Shown here: positions 37,372 through 50,874 of the stretch, in pieces | Numbering within the stretch: position 1 is the first letter of the stretch | Layout of the letters: each line of letters begins with the position of its first letter | NCBI GenBank assembly: GCA_964247055.1 | Contig: OZ176051.1 | Span: forward strand, 4,402,001 to 4,466,000 | Direction: 5' to 3' | DNA from: Paragordius varius | Taxonomy: Eukaryota > Nematomorpha | DNA length: 64,000 nt | The notes under the pieces: generated by a model | What the model was told of the DNA's origin: nothing | The model's input: only the letters and a program-made list of their open reading frames with translations | Databases searched by the model: none | Position numbers and translations under genes: made by a program

Positions 37372-37921
37372 ACTTGGATTTTAGTCCTTCAATTCAAATT
37401 GGGGTAGTTAAATACCCCAGACCTGTTTATTAAATAATTTAAAAAAATAGAAGGAATCAAAACCATGGCAAAATTTTGCACCTATATAAAATTGATAAAC
37501 CGAAATATATAAAAAAATTTATTCAAAAATACTTAAATTTTTTTAATGTAAAACCCAAAGGTAGAAATTTAGTTTATGTAACATATGTGCATTGGTTAAA
37601 TTGAATAATAATACAAATTAAACCTTTCTATTTGTATCAATGTTAGATGTAATTATAATAAGAAATAAGCTTTAACTGTAAAGTTTGAATCAAATAACGT
37701 GATATTTTGCATAATAGTAAAATAAAAATGACGTCCAAGTAGTTTGACATGGAACTTTTCTTTTTCAAAACAAAATTCTATTTAGATATTTTGGCTTTTT
37801 TATATATTATTTATTAGGATGAAAGCATAAATATAAATTGGGACAGTTTTCTTCGGTAGTTTTTTAGAAATATCGATTTTATTTTAGTTTGGGGTATTTA
37901 GATACCCCAATTTGAAACGAT
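37372..37921 (+). mobile_element. TTAA-flanked MITE, family A (copy of 19417-19966)
   Basis: Same element as at 19417, repeated by the assembly duplication. It is not an independent insertion. Confidence 0.75.
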
Positions 37922-38083
37922 GTTATAATATACGACAGTAAATTACATACATATAAAATTTGAAAAATAATATTATACCAAAACATAAGCTAACATTATG
38001 TTTTTCAAACATTTATTGATTACTTTTTTGCTTTTTTAAATTCTATTCTATTTTAAGAAACCTTATCAACACCATTATTTTCT

Positions 38084-38984
38084 CACTTTTTGTCCTGGTT
38101 TGTGATTGATGTGTATAACACCCAAAACCTGAATATTGTCAACATAGTCATTATTATCAAACATTGCATGTATTAGATATAAAAGCTAATATTTGTACGG
38201 TTTTGTGTAGAGATTAAAAATGGGGCAGCTCCAAAACACGATAGAAACGAACATCTAATATTGAAATATAATATATCAAATTTTTCTTTTAAAATGTAGC
38301 TTGAAATTATTAGATTATTTACATTTTTAATCTCCATACACATTTATTTGCCTGTTGCATTAGAAATATAAAATTTGTGGAAAAAAAGGCGGCAAAAAGG
38401 TTATCGGGATTTTTAGTTATAAATTAAAAAAATATTTTTTGTATAATGCGCCTAAAGGTTAAAAAAGCATGTTTTTTCATTTAAATATCTTTACTTTTTG
38501 GAATATTCAAACTTCATATCGCTTTGGTATATAATTTAACCTTAATATTCCATTACCTTTGGGGGTATACAGAGCGATTTTATGTTTGAATATCCCAAAA
38601 ATATTTTTGGTATATATCAAATTAGAAACATGCTTACTTTAGCCTTTTAGGTGATAAAATAATTTTCACTTAAAAATGTAAATTTTAAAAAAATCAGCAC
38701 TTTTTTGCCGCCATTTCAATTTTATAAAATCAACATAGCCACAAGGATATTATTATGGTTAGAATTTATAAATAATTAACTTTAAAGAGCTTTCAGGCTA
38801 CATTTTTCGGAAAGATTTTAATATCGGATGCTCCTTTCAATCGTGTTTTGGAGATGTTCCAATTTTAGACTCTAGTCACTAAAATAACATTTAAAACAGT
38901 TGTTTGTTTACATATTGACCTTTGGGATATAAAAACTGCCCTTATAAGGTAAACAAGGACAAAAAATTAAAAGGTAATGTAGTG
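38084..38984. mobile_element. Fold-back element, family E (copy of 20129-21029)
   Basis: Assembly duplicate. The only Y/Z difference I found lies just beyond its right end, at 39048 (C here, A at 21093). Confidence 0.7.
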
Positions 38985-39124
38985 CTAAATGATAATGGAG
39001 TGTTAAAATCAAAAATAAATTATATTTTTTATTTGAGATTATTTAACCCTTCGTTTCCTTTTGGAGTAGTTTTAAAAGCGAATATTGAATTTTTAAAATT
39101 AATTAAGGTATTCCTTTGTTTTAA

Positions 39125-39670
39125 CACTTGGATATAACACATTCATTTTATTCATCCGATTCAAATTGGGGTAGTTGGATACCTCGATCCTGTTTAAAAT
39201 TAAATACTCCAAAAAACATGGATTGGAAACCATGGCATTTTATGAATGAAAATATAATTAAAAATCATTGGAAAATATTTGATATTACTTATTTTAGGGT
39301 AAAACCCAAATGTTAAAAATTAGTCAACATGACATGTGTGCATTACAAAATTTAAAAAATAATATAAAATACACCACTTTTTCTATTTCTATAATGTTAG
39401 TGAATTAAATAAAATTGGCTTAAAATTTAGCTTTAAAATTAAATAAACTAGATATTTTGCAAGAACATATTTACATTTCTATTTTTTCATACTTTGCAAT
39501 TTTAAACAAAAATGGCGTCCTTTTTTACAAAACTAAATTTTATTTAAATATTTTGGCTTATTTATATAATTTTCATCAGGATAGAAGCATAAATTTAAAA
39601 TGGGCCTGTTTTTTTATTACTTTTAATATTTCGTCTAGGGTATTTAGGTACCTCAATTTGAACTGAAGTG
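39125..39670 (+). mobile_element. TTAA-flanked MITE, family A (copy of 21170-21715)
   Basis: Assembly duplicate with the same TTAA on both sides. Confidence 0.83.
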
Positions 39671-39784
39671 TTAAAACTGGTTTTTTAGCTTTTGCGCATT
39701 ATACAAAAAATTTAAAACAAAGTAAAATTGTAAAAAATCCTCATCTCAAATTTTTCCGCCATTTTTTTCTATTAATTTTTTTAA

Positions 39785-40639
39785 CACTTCCCTACCTTTT
39801 CATATTTTGTCCTAATTTACATTTTGTTTAGTTTTATATCCCAAAGCTCAAAATTATAGTTGTAAAAGTTATTTTGTTAAAATTTAATTATCAAACAGTT
39901 CTTATGTTTAAGATAAAAAAATTACGGTTTTGTGACTTCAATAGTCTGTAGGACAGCTCCAAACGATTGAAACTAACAGATGATATTAAAATCATAATAT
40001 ATCAAGTTTTTGCTGGTAATATGTGGCATGTATTTTTAAAGTTAATTATTTACATTCAGTAACCATAATTTACATTTATATTCCTGTTGCATTCGCGATT
40101 TAAAAAATTTATAGAAAAAAATAGCATCAATAAGATGATGATTTTTTTACAATTTTACTTTTTTTAAACAATTTTTAGTATAATACGCCTATAAAGCTAA
40201 AGAGGGCATATGTTAAATTAGGCTTAATATCTTAAATACTTTTTACGATATTCAAATTTCAAATCGCTTTGGGATATAAAACCAACTCAAAGGGTATTGG
40301 AATGTTACAATCGCTAATACAGGCAAATTTATTGTTAGAAAATGTAAATAATTAACATTAATTGATTTCAGGCTATATTTTACCAGCAAAAACTTGATAC
40401 ATATTAATTTTAATATCAGCTAATCGTTTGAATCGTGTTTTCGAGTTGTCCCAATTTTAGACTCCAGAATTCCCAAAATTAAAATATAAGCATTGTTATC
40501 TAATACATTAAATGTTTGATAATTAAATTTTAACTAAAATAACCTTTAAAACTGTAGTTTATTTACAAAATTGAGCTATGGGATATAAAGCTACACCAAT
40601 ATGTAAACTAGGGTAAAAAAGTTTATAGGTAATAAAGTG
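39785..40639. mobile_element. Fold-back element, family E (copy of 21830-22684)
   Basis: Assembly duplicate with the same CACTT...AAGTG ends. Confidence 0.73.
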
Positions 40640-41389
40640 TTGTATTATGGGTTAGTCCTTATCATTTTAAAAAATTGTTTCTGAGCAATAGTAAATAATT
40701 TAATTGGTCATTCTTTTTCACAGTAACAAATATATTCCTATTTGCAAAACACTTGACAGGATAAATTCACCGGTATTGAACTGGCTAAGGTTATAGAATG
40801 CATGTTAACATACATACCCAACAAAAAATAATATTGAAATAACACTTAACCTTTTAATTTATTTTAATTGATCACCTTTTGGGGTATTTTTGTACTCCAA
40901 AGGTGAATTTGTATAACTATTGTTTTAATGGGTTTTGATAAATTTTATTGATTAACATTGTCTCTTGTATTTTAGATAAGAAAGCTTATATTTTTACAGT
41001 TTCCAAATTATAGTGTACCAAATCTGGATCCCAGATTAAAACAAACCGCTCATTGTAAAATAAATATGAAGTATTTGCTAATAAAATGCAAATAAAAAGT
41101 CAAAACTTACACAACTTTTTACCATGATCCATTTATTTGCTGTTGCATAGCGATTTTGAATAATCCAAAAAGGCAGTCCAAAGTTTGAGATGAGGATATT
41201 TTTCAATTTTAGATATTGTAAAAAAAATCAGGCGCCCAAAAGGCTAAAGAATGCATACTTTTAAATTTGAGCCAATATCAATACCTTTGATGTAGACTTC
41301 ACCCCAAAACGATTTTGTTTTCGAATAAATTCATGTTTCTTTTGAACCTTTTGGCTACGAGATCACATTTTTTGGAATATTTACCTTAT

Positions 41390-42716
41390 TGTTAATTTGA
41401 TGAGAAGATAATATAAGAAACGTGAAATGATTTTAATTCGGTTTTTTTTGTGGTTTATATATACTAATTTTAGGTGTACATTTGCATTATAACAATAAAA
41501 TTTCAAGTAACAAAGGATATATTATTTACATAGTACCAAAAAATATAAAAATAATACAATTCAAATCTCACAAAAATTATGATATACAACCAAAGTATAT
41601 ATTTCATATTTGCATGTAACATCAAATCTCACAGAAAATTATGATATACAACCAAAGTATATACTTCAAATTTGCATGTAACATCACTTCACTCTTAGGG
41701 GAAATAATACTAGTTTGAATGATAATACATGTTTTGGGTGTGTCGACGAATGTTTGCATAAGGTACATCATAGTTTGAAAGATAACATCACGTGTTGTGT
41801 GTCGACGAATCATTTAATCTATGCCTCACTCCATCCTGGACCATTTCTTGTTAAACTGGTCCAGTCGCACTGAAATATTATCGGCGCTGTGGGGAATCTG
41901 AACGATCTCCTTTTGTAACGGCAAATCCTCTTTGCATTGAAATCGTAGAGGGGTGTAGCGACTCTTTAGCTCGGCCTGGGGAGGTAGGCGTACTGATCAA
42001 TCTTGTTAAAAGCTTGTCCGCGCCAATCTAACTTACCCAACCATCAAATGTTGAATGATGTGGGAGTCCTCCGCAGCCATTTGTTGATAATGATCCCAGA
42101 GTCGCTATAGATTCTTAGCCCGTTCGCTTTCAGTGCACTGGCGGTTGAACATATTTTTGGCAGTGTTTTTTAATCTACATTAGCGAATTGGTTGGGTTTT
42201 CCGCATTTGCAATTGCGGTTCCAGGCGGGACATTTGCTTGGCCCATGAACACTCCCATAACCCTTGCGCGAATGTGTCAGAGGTTTTGATTGTTGTGATC
42301 GATTATAATTATTACCATTGCTATAATTGGTATTATCATTATATTTTTTTTTGATGGACATTTTGGTGATATTGGCAATTGACATTGTCATGCTTGTTGC
42401 ACTTTCTCTCCGAGTTTGGAACCCGGTGGTGTTATGTTAGATTTGTTGTTAGATTAGTTCGGATTCGCTTGGCTACTAGATGTTAATTTGAAAAGAAGAA
42501 AATATAAGAAACGTGAAATGATTTTTATTCGGTTTTTTTGTGGTTTATATATACTAATTTTAGGTGTACATAATTTGCATTATAACAATAAAATTTCAAG
42601 TAACAAAGGATATAATATTTACATAGTACCAAAAAAATATAAAAATAATACAATTCAAATCTCACAAAAAATTATGATATACAACCAAAGTATATATTTC
42701 AAATTTGCATGTAACA
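41390..42716 (-). mobile_element. Compact LTR-retrotransposon fossil (copy of 23435-24761)
   Basis: Assembly duplicate. The terminal repeats are 41390-41683 and 42481-42716, with CTTAT on both sides. It is broken, as in the other copy. Confidence 0.8.
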
Positions 42717-42999
42717 CTTATCAAGTAATATTTATCATAAATACACAAATTTAATAAAGTTTCTCTATTTTTAATATGTCAAATTTTATTTATCATAAAT
42801 TGTATCCACAAAAATATCCTGATATATACAGTATGCATTTTAATGGTTGCCTATTTCACACGATAGTAGGGTTTGTAACACAGGAGTTTATGGAAAAAAT
42901 AAAGGAAATAATTGTTTGTTCAACATTTTGTTGTTTTTTTCCATACACTAATGAATTGAAAATTGCCCTACGATAGTGTGCAATAAAAACCATTAAAAT

Positions 43000-43715
43000 G
43001 CTAAATGTATATTCTGATAGAGAAATATATCAGTTTCATGATGCTTTTGGTGTGATTTAGGGAAGTTATTTATACGTTTGTGGTAAGTGCTCCATATCAG
43101 TAAATGGCGAAATTTGCGACATTTTTTTAAAACAATTTTTTTTGGTGAAAGCTAAATGTTTTTTTACAAAAAATATCACTAAGATATACAGAGCAAAAAA
43201 ACCTGTTAACGTATATATTTTATAACAGGAAGATGTATTTGGATTATCATGGTGCTTTTGTGGCCCTTACTAGTTATATAAAAAAGTTATTTACACTTTT
43301 GTGATGCTCATCAGAAAATGGCAAATGCAGATTTTCTTAATATTTTTTTAGTAAAAATTTCCAAAAAATACTATATAACATAAGTAAAAAAATTTTCAAA
43401 AAATTTAATTTTTAAATGGGTGCTTAGAAAGTCCCAGATTTTGCTCTTGTAAAATGGGCTAGTTCTCTATAAACACAAAAATGCCGGGTATTAGCGATAT
43501 AAATTCTAAATATATGGTAAAAACTAAAAATTTAGAAAATGATTACTTTTTTCAAATATTTAATTTTTAGCAAAATTTCATTCAAGCCTACTTGCTAGTT
43601 TGAGGCATGCTGGAAACAAAACGGTTTAAGATATTATAAAATACTTTTTCTATATAATTAAATGATGCTGAAAATTTCTAAATTCGTTCGTCTTTAAATT
43701 TATGTAAAATATAAA
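43000..43715 (+). repeat. Family B element (copy of 25045-25760)
   Basis: Assembly duplicate of the left-half-type family B sequence. Confidence 0.5.
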
Positions 43716-44494
43716 CTGTGTTTTCTACTCAACAAAAATGAATAAAATGCATTGTCAAAGCTAAAACCATCCCATGAATGTAATAGGCTCCGATCACTAT
43801 TTTGTGACAATTAAAATTAAGTTTAGGTTGAAAGCTAAATTACACCAAAAATGTAATAAGCATTTTGACTTTTCCAAGTGAATAATGAATTTAAATACTA
43901 TTCTTCCAGATAATATAGATTATCTGGACGCCAACGACCACTGGCTTAGGACCATAACAGCAATCAATGAACTGATTCTCATTTCCCACTTTATAGAAAA
44001 CATCCCAACATTTTGAATTGTATGATTCTCTTGTTTTAGCTACCAAAAGCAGATTAGTCAAAATAAATAACAATATTACTGAATACCGGTATATACTCGC
44101 AATTCAAAAGATAATCCAGAAATGACATCAATGTTGACTATCTTGCGATTTGTAAGACTTAAAACTTGCTAATTCTAAAGGCGAGAATATATAGGAAAAA
44201 GTACATTTGTTAGTCCTTTTCAACTCCCTCAATCTGCAGGGCATCAGCGATTCCGACAACGTAATATTAACAAAAAAACATGATGTAATTAAACTTTGGG
44301 ATAAATTTGGAGCTTTTCTTTATTGTGATGACCAAACTAACCAAATTCATCCTCAAGATAATACATAAACGAATTTCAACCATGCTTGATTGTGAAATTT
44401 CTGTTGTACAAGCTAGCCTAGCGAAACACTACAAATCACATAGATAATAGTTATATTATAATTCAGAGATATAAATTCGGAAGTTAATACTGCT

Positions 44495-45465
44495 GTTTTT
44501 TGGGCTCCAGTATGGCATTAGACACAGTTAACGAGAATAGAAGATTTTATAATCTTCCGGAGTTTTCTCTCATATAATTCTTTGGTTGCAATCGTGTTAT
44601 TCCCAAACAGCTGCTATCAAAACACAATACGGTCCCACCGACTGGCTCCCTATAATATTGTTAGAGAGATATGCGCCTTACTCACCTGTTCAACTTATAC
44701 ACTAAATCTTTAATGTGCAATTGTAAACTTTCCAAACATAATGCAGGGCGCATCTGATGTTTTACTCTTCGCAATCTCCGGTACGCCGACGATACGGTTT
44801 TTTTGATAGAATCACACCCGGAAATGATTTATTACTACCGTCGAAGCAATTTTGATGGGTCAGAAGCTAGCTATAAATATATTATCCTCAACGTCCCCAG
44901 TTACCATTATCGCTCAATTCCTCCTCTATCGAAACCGATACTACAAGTATTTAGGTATAATTGAATCGACGGCAGTTTAGATCCCAACACAGGCTGTTTA
45001 TAATTGGAACTCCTCTGTCACAAGAGTTTCAACCAAAGTAGCCATTCTAATGGTGATAGTTTACCCAGTCGCTATTTACGGGTCTGAATCATGGGGATGT
45101 AAATCTACCGACGAAGCCCGCATTAACTCATTTCAACTGTGGTGCTTCCGGAAAGTTTTGGTATCTCCTGGACTATGATTAATATATACTTCCTCGAACC
45201 AGAATTTTGGCTTTATGATCTGGTAATCTACAGACATATAAATCTCGGCCATTTTCTAAGATCCGATTCTCTTTAAAAAACATTCTCCTTGGGTCGATTG
45301 TACTCGCAAAAAAGGCGGCCCTAAAAAGAGCTGGCTCGATATCCTAAAATCAGTTACAAACCTTACCTTTTTCCAAACAATTCGAAAATCTCAAGATCGT
45401 ATGGAATGGAAAACGCTTATTTGAGAGAAAGCTAAGAGTCGCTGCGCGACTAGATTCTAGCATAC
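44495..45465 (+). mobile_element. LINE fossil (copy of 26540-27510)
   Basis: Assembly duplicate. The YADD motif lies at 44782-44793. Dead, with the same interruptions. Confidence 0.85.
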
Positions 45466-45735
45466 ACAGATAGCTAAAAGCTTAGAATAATAATTAATAA
45501 TGTAATGAAAATTTCGTAAAACTTTATAGGCAAAATTATTTATTATAACTTGGATTGCATTTTCTTGCACATTACATAAAATAATAATTTAGGTAAAGAA
45601 AAACGCTTCTATTTTGTTAAGAGCACAGATTATCTTGCATAGAATTTTTTAAAATGATATATTGATATTCAAATTACCAAAATTTTTTATTTCTTACGCA
45701 TAATGCATTTTGAGTCTATTATTATTGAACATGAC

Positions 45736-46028
45736 CAGGGGTGTCCAACACGCGGTCTGTAGGCCGCATACCGCCCTCCAATATGTGCGGCCCGCGAAAA
45801 ATTTCTAAATTAAATAAATACAAAATTTTGCAAAAATATGCTGATAAATATCAGTAAAATTGATATTTTTTGAACGAATCGGAATAAGTCCTATCGATTG
45901 GCAAAGAACTAGAAAAAAATTGGAGTAAATAGTACTTATATTGTGTTTGCCTTTTCACAGTTTTATGTCAAAAAATTATTAATGACCATATATTTTTCTA
46001 AGCGGCCCCGATGAGTTGGACACCCCTG
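45736..46028. mobile_element. hAT-type MITE (copy of 27781-28073)
   Basis: Assembly duplicate with the same CAGGGGTGTCCAAC ends. Confidence 0.85.
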
Positions 46029-47239
46029 ATGAAAACTATGATATTAGAGCGCAAAAATTAGTTTAGCATTTCGTGCGCAAAGTAAGTAAAATAGCAAAAG
46101 ACCCCTTATACAAAAAGTAAACATAAAATGTTACACTCACATATAATTATTCAAGCCAATTAATAAAATTATATTATTAGCTATACTTAAACGAATTTGG
46201 GGGCTATATAAAAAAATTTTAGTACAAAATATAAAGAAGCCAGCCTTTTGTTTTAGTAGTTAATGACAAAGAAAAAAAATTAACCTATGATATTGTGCTT
46301 TTTGTTGGGATATAATTTACCCAAATGTTATCCGTTAAAAATTACATAGTTTATAAATATATAAGTTCTTTATTAATAATTATAAACTAATCATAATGAC
46401 TTTTGCAATTAGAAAATATTAAAATGTTTAAGATTAAAAATTTATAATGATATAGGTATAAAAATAAATTACATTGCCGATATAAAATCAAAAAATTGGC
46501 AGATTTCAGAAGGTCTTCTTTCAAATGCATGGATAGGGGGGGCGTACCAATAACTACTGTTACTTTTCAAGAACTTTGCGATGGAGATCCAATTTCTTTT
46601 ACATGGTTTCTTAACCCTAATTTAAATTGATTATACCTTTTTGAAATGTTTTATAACTTTTAAATAATTGGTGAAACAGGCACAGAGCACAATTTTCTTT
46701 AAAGCAGCTTTCCAATTTATGTCCATATATTTATGATAAATCGTTTCACTTACGTTTTAAAATACAAGAAATGAACTGTGTCAACTTGATGTTTGTTTTT
46801 TACAAATAATGTAATGCGTTATTAGGTGCATTAAATAAAATATTCAAAAATTTTAGCATAATATAAATGGAGATTATCTAATTAATGTGCTTCTCATCTT
46901 AAAATAATCGAAAAAAACCGCGATTTGGCATGAAAAATTTAAATATGTGAATTTTTCCCTATTAATTAAATAAGAATATGAATATGATTAAGTAAAAGGC
47001 GGGCGGAAAAAACTATAACCGGCGTAACCAATTATAATCATTAAAGTTAACACCATAGACAGAATTTTTTACGCTTGCTCACCAAATCAGGCCTTCTTGC
47101 AAAAAAAGGCATTCAAAATGACGAACTGTGTCGAATATTCGGAAGTGGCCAATATACAGTGGTGGATCTACGGGGAGGATTATCTAAAAATACCAGTATA
47201 TAAGCAAACAGAAAATTACAATAATTGCCATTCTGAACA
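46029..47239. other. A+T-rich spacer (copy of 28074-29284)
   Basis: Nothing recognised, as in the other copy. Confidence 0.4.
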
Positions 47240-48141
47240 CAACTAACACAGTGTCTACAAATAAATAGGCTGATGAAATATATATATTCGGATAGGAAAA
47301 TGTATCAGGACTATCATGGTCCGTTTAGTTTACCATTTTAAGAGTGATTTAAGAAAGTTTTTTACCCTTTTGTGGTAAATGCGCCATATCAAAAATTAGC
47401 AAAATCTGCGCACATTGTTCAAAATAAAATATTTTCGGTAAAAGGTAGAGGCTTCATTCCAAAAAATATCATTAAAATATATAATAAACTATATTTAAAA
47501 AGCAAAACAATATATTTTAGGTTTTAGTTTTTAGGGCTCCAAAAGTTTCACATTTTTTTGCTTTGTTATTTCTTATAAAATAAACGCATGAATTTAAATA
47601 ATATGGTAAATTTTGATAGCATAGTTTTATTTATAACTTTTATTACTAGTAAAATTTTGTTGTACATACTTCACACATTTTTAAGCCATACGCGTTAAGA
47701 TATTATGAAAACAACTTGTCTATATAAATCGGTAATGCTGAACATTTATATCACCTGAGAATTTCGTCTTCAAATTTATGTCAAATACAAATTGTGTTTT
47801 TTTTTCAAAATAAAATTTTAAGACAAAACCTTTAATTTTGGAGTGATAGAAATGTTCAGTGTCATCAAAGTATATAGAAAAATTTAATATCTTAAGTGAC
47901 GTAGGCTGTAACATTGTTGAAAATTAAATTTTCAAAAAATTAATTTTTGAAAAATATATTTTTGATATTTAGCATATATTTAAAATTTTAATCGGGCGAT
48001 TTCGGTTTTTGGCTCATATTTAAAGAAAGTCAACTATCTGATGGAAAAATAAAAAAATTTTTATTATGTTTTTTATTTGTAATTTATGATATATTTTAGT
48101 GATATTCTTTGGAATGAGGCATTTAGTTTTCACCAAAAAAT
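47240..48141. mobile_element. Fold-back element, family B (copy of 29285-30186)
   Basis: Assembly duplicate of the inverted-arm family B element. Confidence 0.65.
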
Positions 48142-48489
48142 ATACACTTCCTTAGCTTTTTACTATATTGTCCTAGTTTATATATTGGGGTAGTTTTGTA
48201 TACCAGAGCTTAATTTTGAGATAAACTGCAGTTTTGAAAGCTATTATAGTTAATATTTAATAAATCGTTCTCAAATATTAGATAAAAATGTTTTACTTTT
48301 TACAGCTTTGTGACTTCTAGATTATAAAACTGGAATAGCTAAACACGATTATAACGAACAGTTGATATTTAACAAGCTATAAAAAAATTTATCGAAAAAA
48401 ATTGCGGCAAATAGTTTGTATAATTTTTCATTTTTTTGAAATTTTTTTTTTGGATAACGCGCCCAAAAGGCTAAAGAAAGTATATCAAA

Positions 48490-49060
48490 CACTTCGATAC
48501 AAATTGAGGTATTTAAATATCCCAGACTAAATTTAAATTAATATTTTAAAAAAACTACTGAAGGAAACGGTCCCAATTTAAATTTATGGTATGCTTCTAT
48601 CCTAATAAAAATTATATAAATATGCCAAAATATCCAAACAAAATTTTGTTTTGAAAAAAATTCTATGTCAAACAACTTCGACGCCATTTTTATTTTACAA
48701 AATTTTTGGCAAAATATCGTCCTCATTTTAGGGTTATAATAAAGGATAATTTTTTATTTAAATTAAATCTAACATATATAGAAAAAGAAAAAGCGGTTTT
48801 ATTTAAATTATTTATGTTTACGATTTCACACATGTCACGTAGACAAATTTTTTACCTTTCGGGTTTATAAAATAAGTAATATTAAATATTTTTGAATAAA
48901 ATTTTTTATAATTCGGTTATTAATGCTATATAAGTGCAAAATTTTGCCATGGTTTCGATTCCTCCCATATTTTTAAAATATTTGATTTTGAACTGGCCTG
49001 GGTTATCCAACTACCCCAATTAAAATCGGAAGACTAAAATGAGTGTGTTGTATCCAAGTG
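48490..49060 (-). mobile_element. TTAA-flanked MITE, family A (copy of 30535-31105)
   Basis: Assembly duplicate. Confidence 0.78.
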
Positions 49061-49498
49061 TTAATTCGGCTTTATACCTTAAATACTATTTAAAATATTT
49101 AAATTTCGAAGCTCCACGATATAATAAAAGAAAATAGAGTGTTAAATAAATGTCAAATGCCAGTATCTAAGATAGAGCAGCTACCACTAAAGTGTAAATA
49201 ACTTTCTTGAATCACTAGTAGGGGCCAAAATAAAAAGCACTATAATCCAATATATTTTTCTTCAGAATATATATTACCGGAGTATTTTTTGTGGAGTACC
49301 ATTATCTCTTCATTCTTTTTAAAGATCCAAAGCCTTCAAATATAATTAAATCTTTTGTAATAGTCGTAACACTTAATGACCTTTTGGAGTAGTTTTATAT
49401 CCCAGAGCGATTCGAAATCTTCTCAATATCTAAAAAAGTATTTGTATTATGCCGAATCCAAAAATATGCTTTCTTCAGCTTTTAAGACACATGCTTAA

Positions 49499-50060
49499 CA
49501 CTTTGATTCAAATTGGGGGATCTAAATACCCCGACAATTTAAATTGATATTTTTATAAAACTACTGAAAGAAACGGTTCCATATAGATTTATGCTTCGAT
49601 CCTAATAAAAATTATATAAATAAGCCAAAATATTTAAAAAAATTTAGTTAGGAAAAAAAGTTCCCTATCAACTTGGAACTCATATTTATTTTACAATATT
49701 TTTGCAAAATATTGTGTTTATTTGATTCTTAGCCTAAAATTAAGTTTACATTTTTATTAAAATCACATTTAACGTTGATATAAACAGAAAAAGTGGCATA
49801 CTTGGCATTATTTTTGTATTTGCTTATGCACACATGTCATCTTGACTAAATTATTATTCGGTTTTACTCCTGGATAAGTACTATCAAGTATATTTGAATA
49901 AATTTTTTATTATATTTCGGTTCATTAAATATGAGTACCAACCTTTGCCAGGTTTAATTTATTTCTTATTTTTTAAGCTATTTATTTTTAAACAAGTCTG
50001 GGGTATCTAACTACCCCAATTTGAATCAAAGTACTGAAATGAATGCCTTGGATACAAGTG
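49499..50060 (-). mobile_element. TTAA-flanked MITE, family A (copy of 31544-32105)
   Basis: Assembly duplicate with TTAA on both sides (49495-49498 and 50061-50064). Confidence 0.83.
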
Positions 50061-50874
50061 TTAAAAATATTTTAAGAAATATGTACAAGTGTAAGGGAAT
50101 CCTCATTCAAACTTTTTCGCTGAATTTATTTTCTTTATATTGTTTTAAATCGCTAATGCAAAAGCGAACAAATATATAGGGTTAGAAAATGTAATAATTA
50201 ACTTTTGCAAGCTTTAAGGTTACATCAGCAATATTTATTTCGAAATGAGCTGTTTATTTCAATGTTTTGGAGTTGTTCCAATTTAGACACCAGAAGCCAC
50301 AAAACTGGAAAAAAATTAAGCTTTTTTATCTAATACACAACAACAATGTTTAATAATGAATATTTAACCAAAATAACTTTCAAAACAGTAGTATATTTAC
50401 AAGATGAGTTTTGGAATCTCGGAATTTTCTAATAGATTGCGGACAAAAAGGTTAAACGGTCAGGAAGAGTTAATTTAGAGTTAAGCAACGAATAATTTAA
50501 TCAAAAATAATTGATAATAGTGTTTAGCATTATTAAATTCTGCAGAAAAAAATGAATATCGTTTCCATAGCCTTAAAATAGCGAAGTAGCGCCACATTCC
50601 GATATATAAATTTCAAAATACCTTCAATTATTTTTTATCGTTATTCAATAGCGGTTTTTGTGCTTATTTTTATAGTTTTGGCGGACATATGGGATGTACA
50701 AAAATTATAGTATATATTAATATTGTTTCATTTCAAATATAGTAATGATATAATATATTCTCCATTTGTAAAAAGGCTCTTAACTACAAGAATAACATAA
50801 ACTCTATTTTTCAAATCATACGTAGCGAAATAAAAATATAAAACAGCTTACCACTTTTGAGTTTGCTTTTTGAG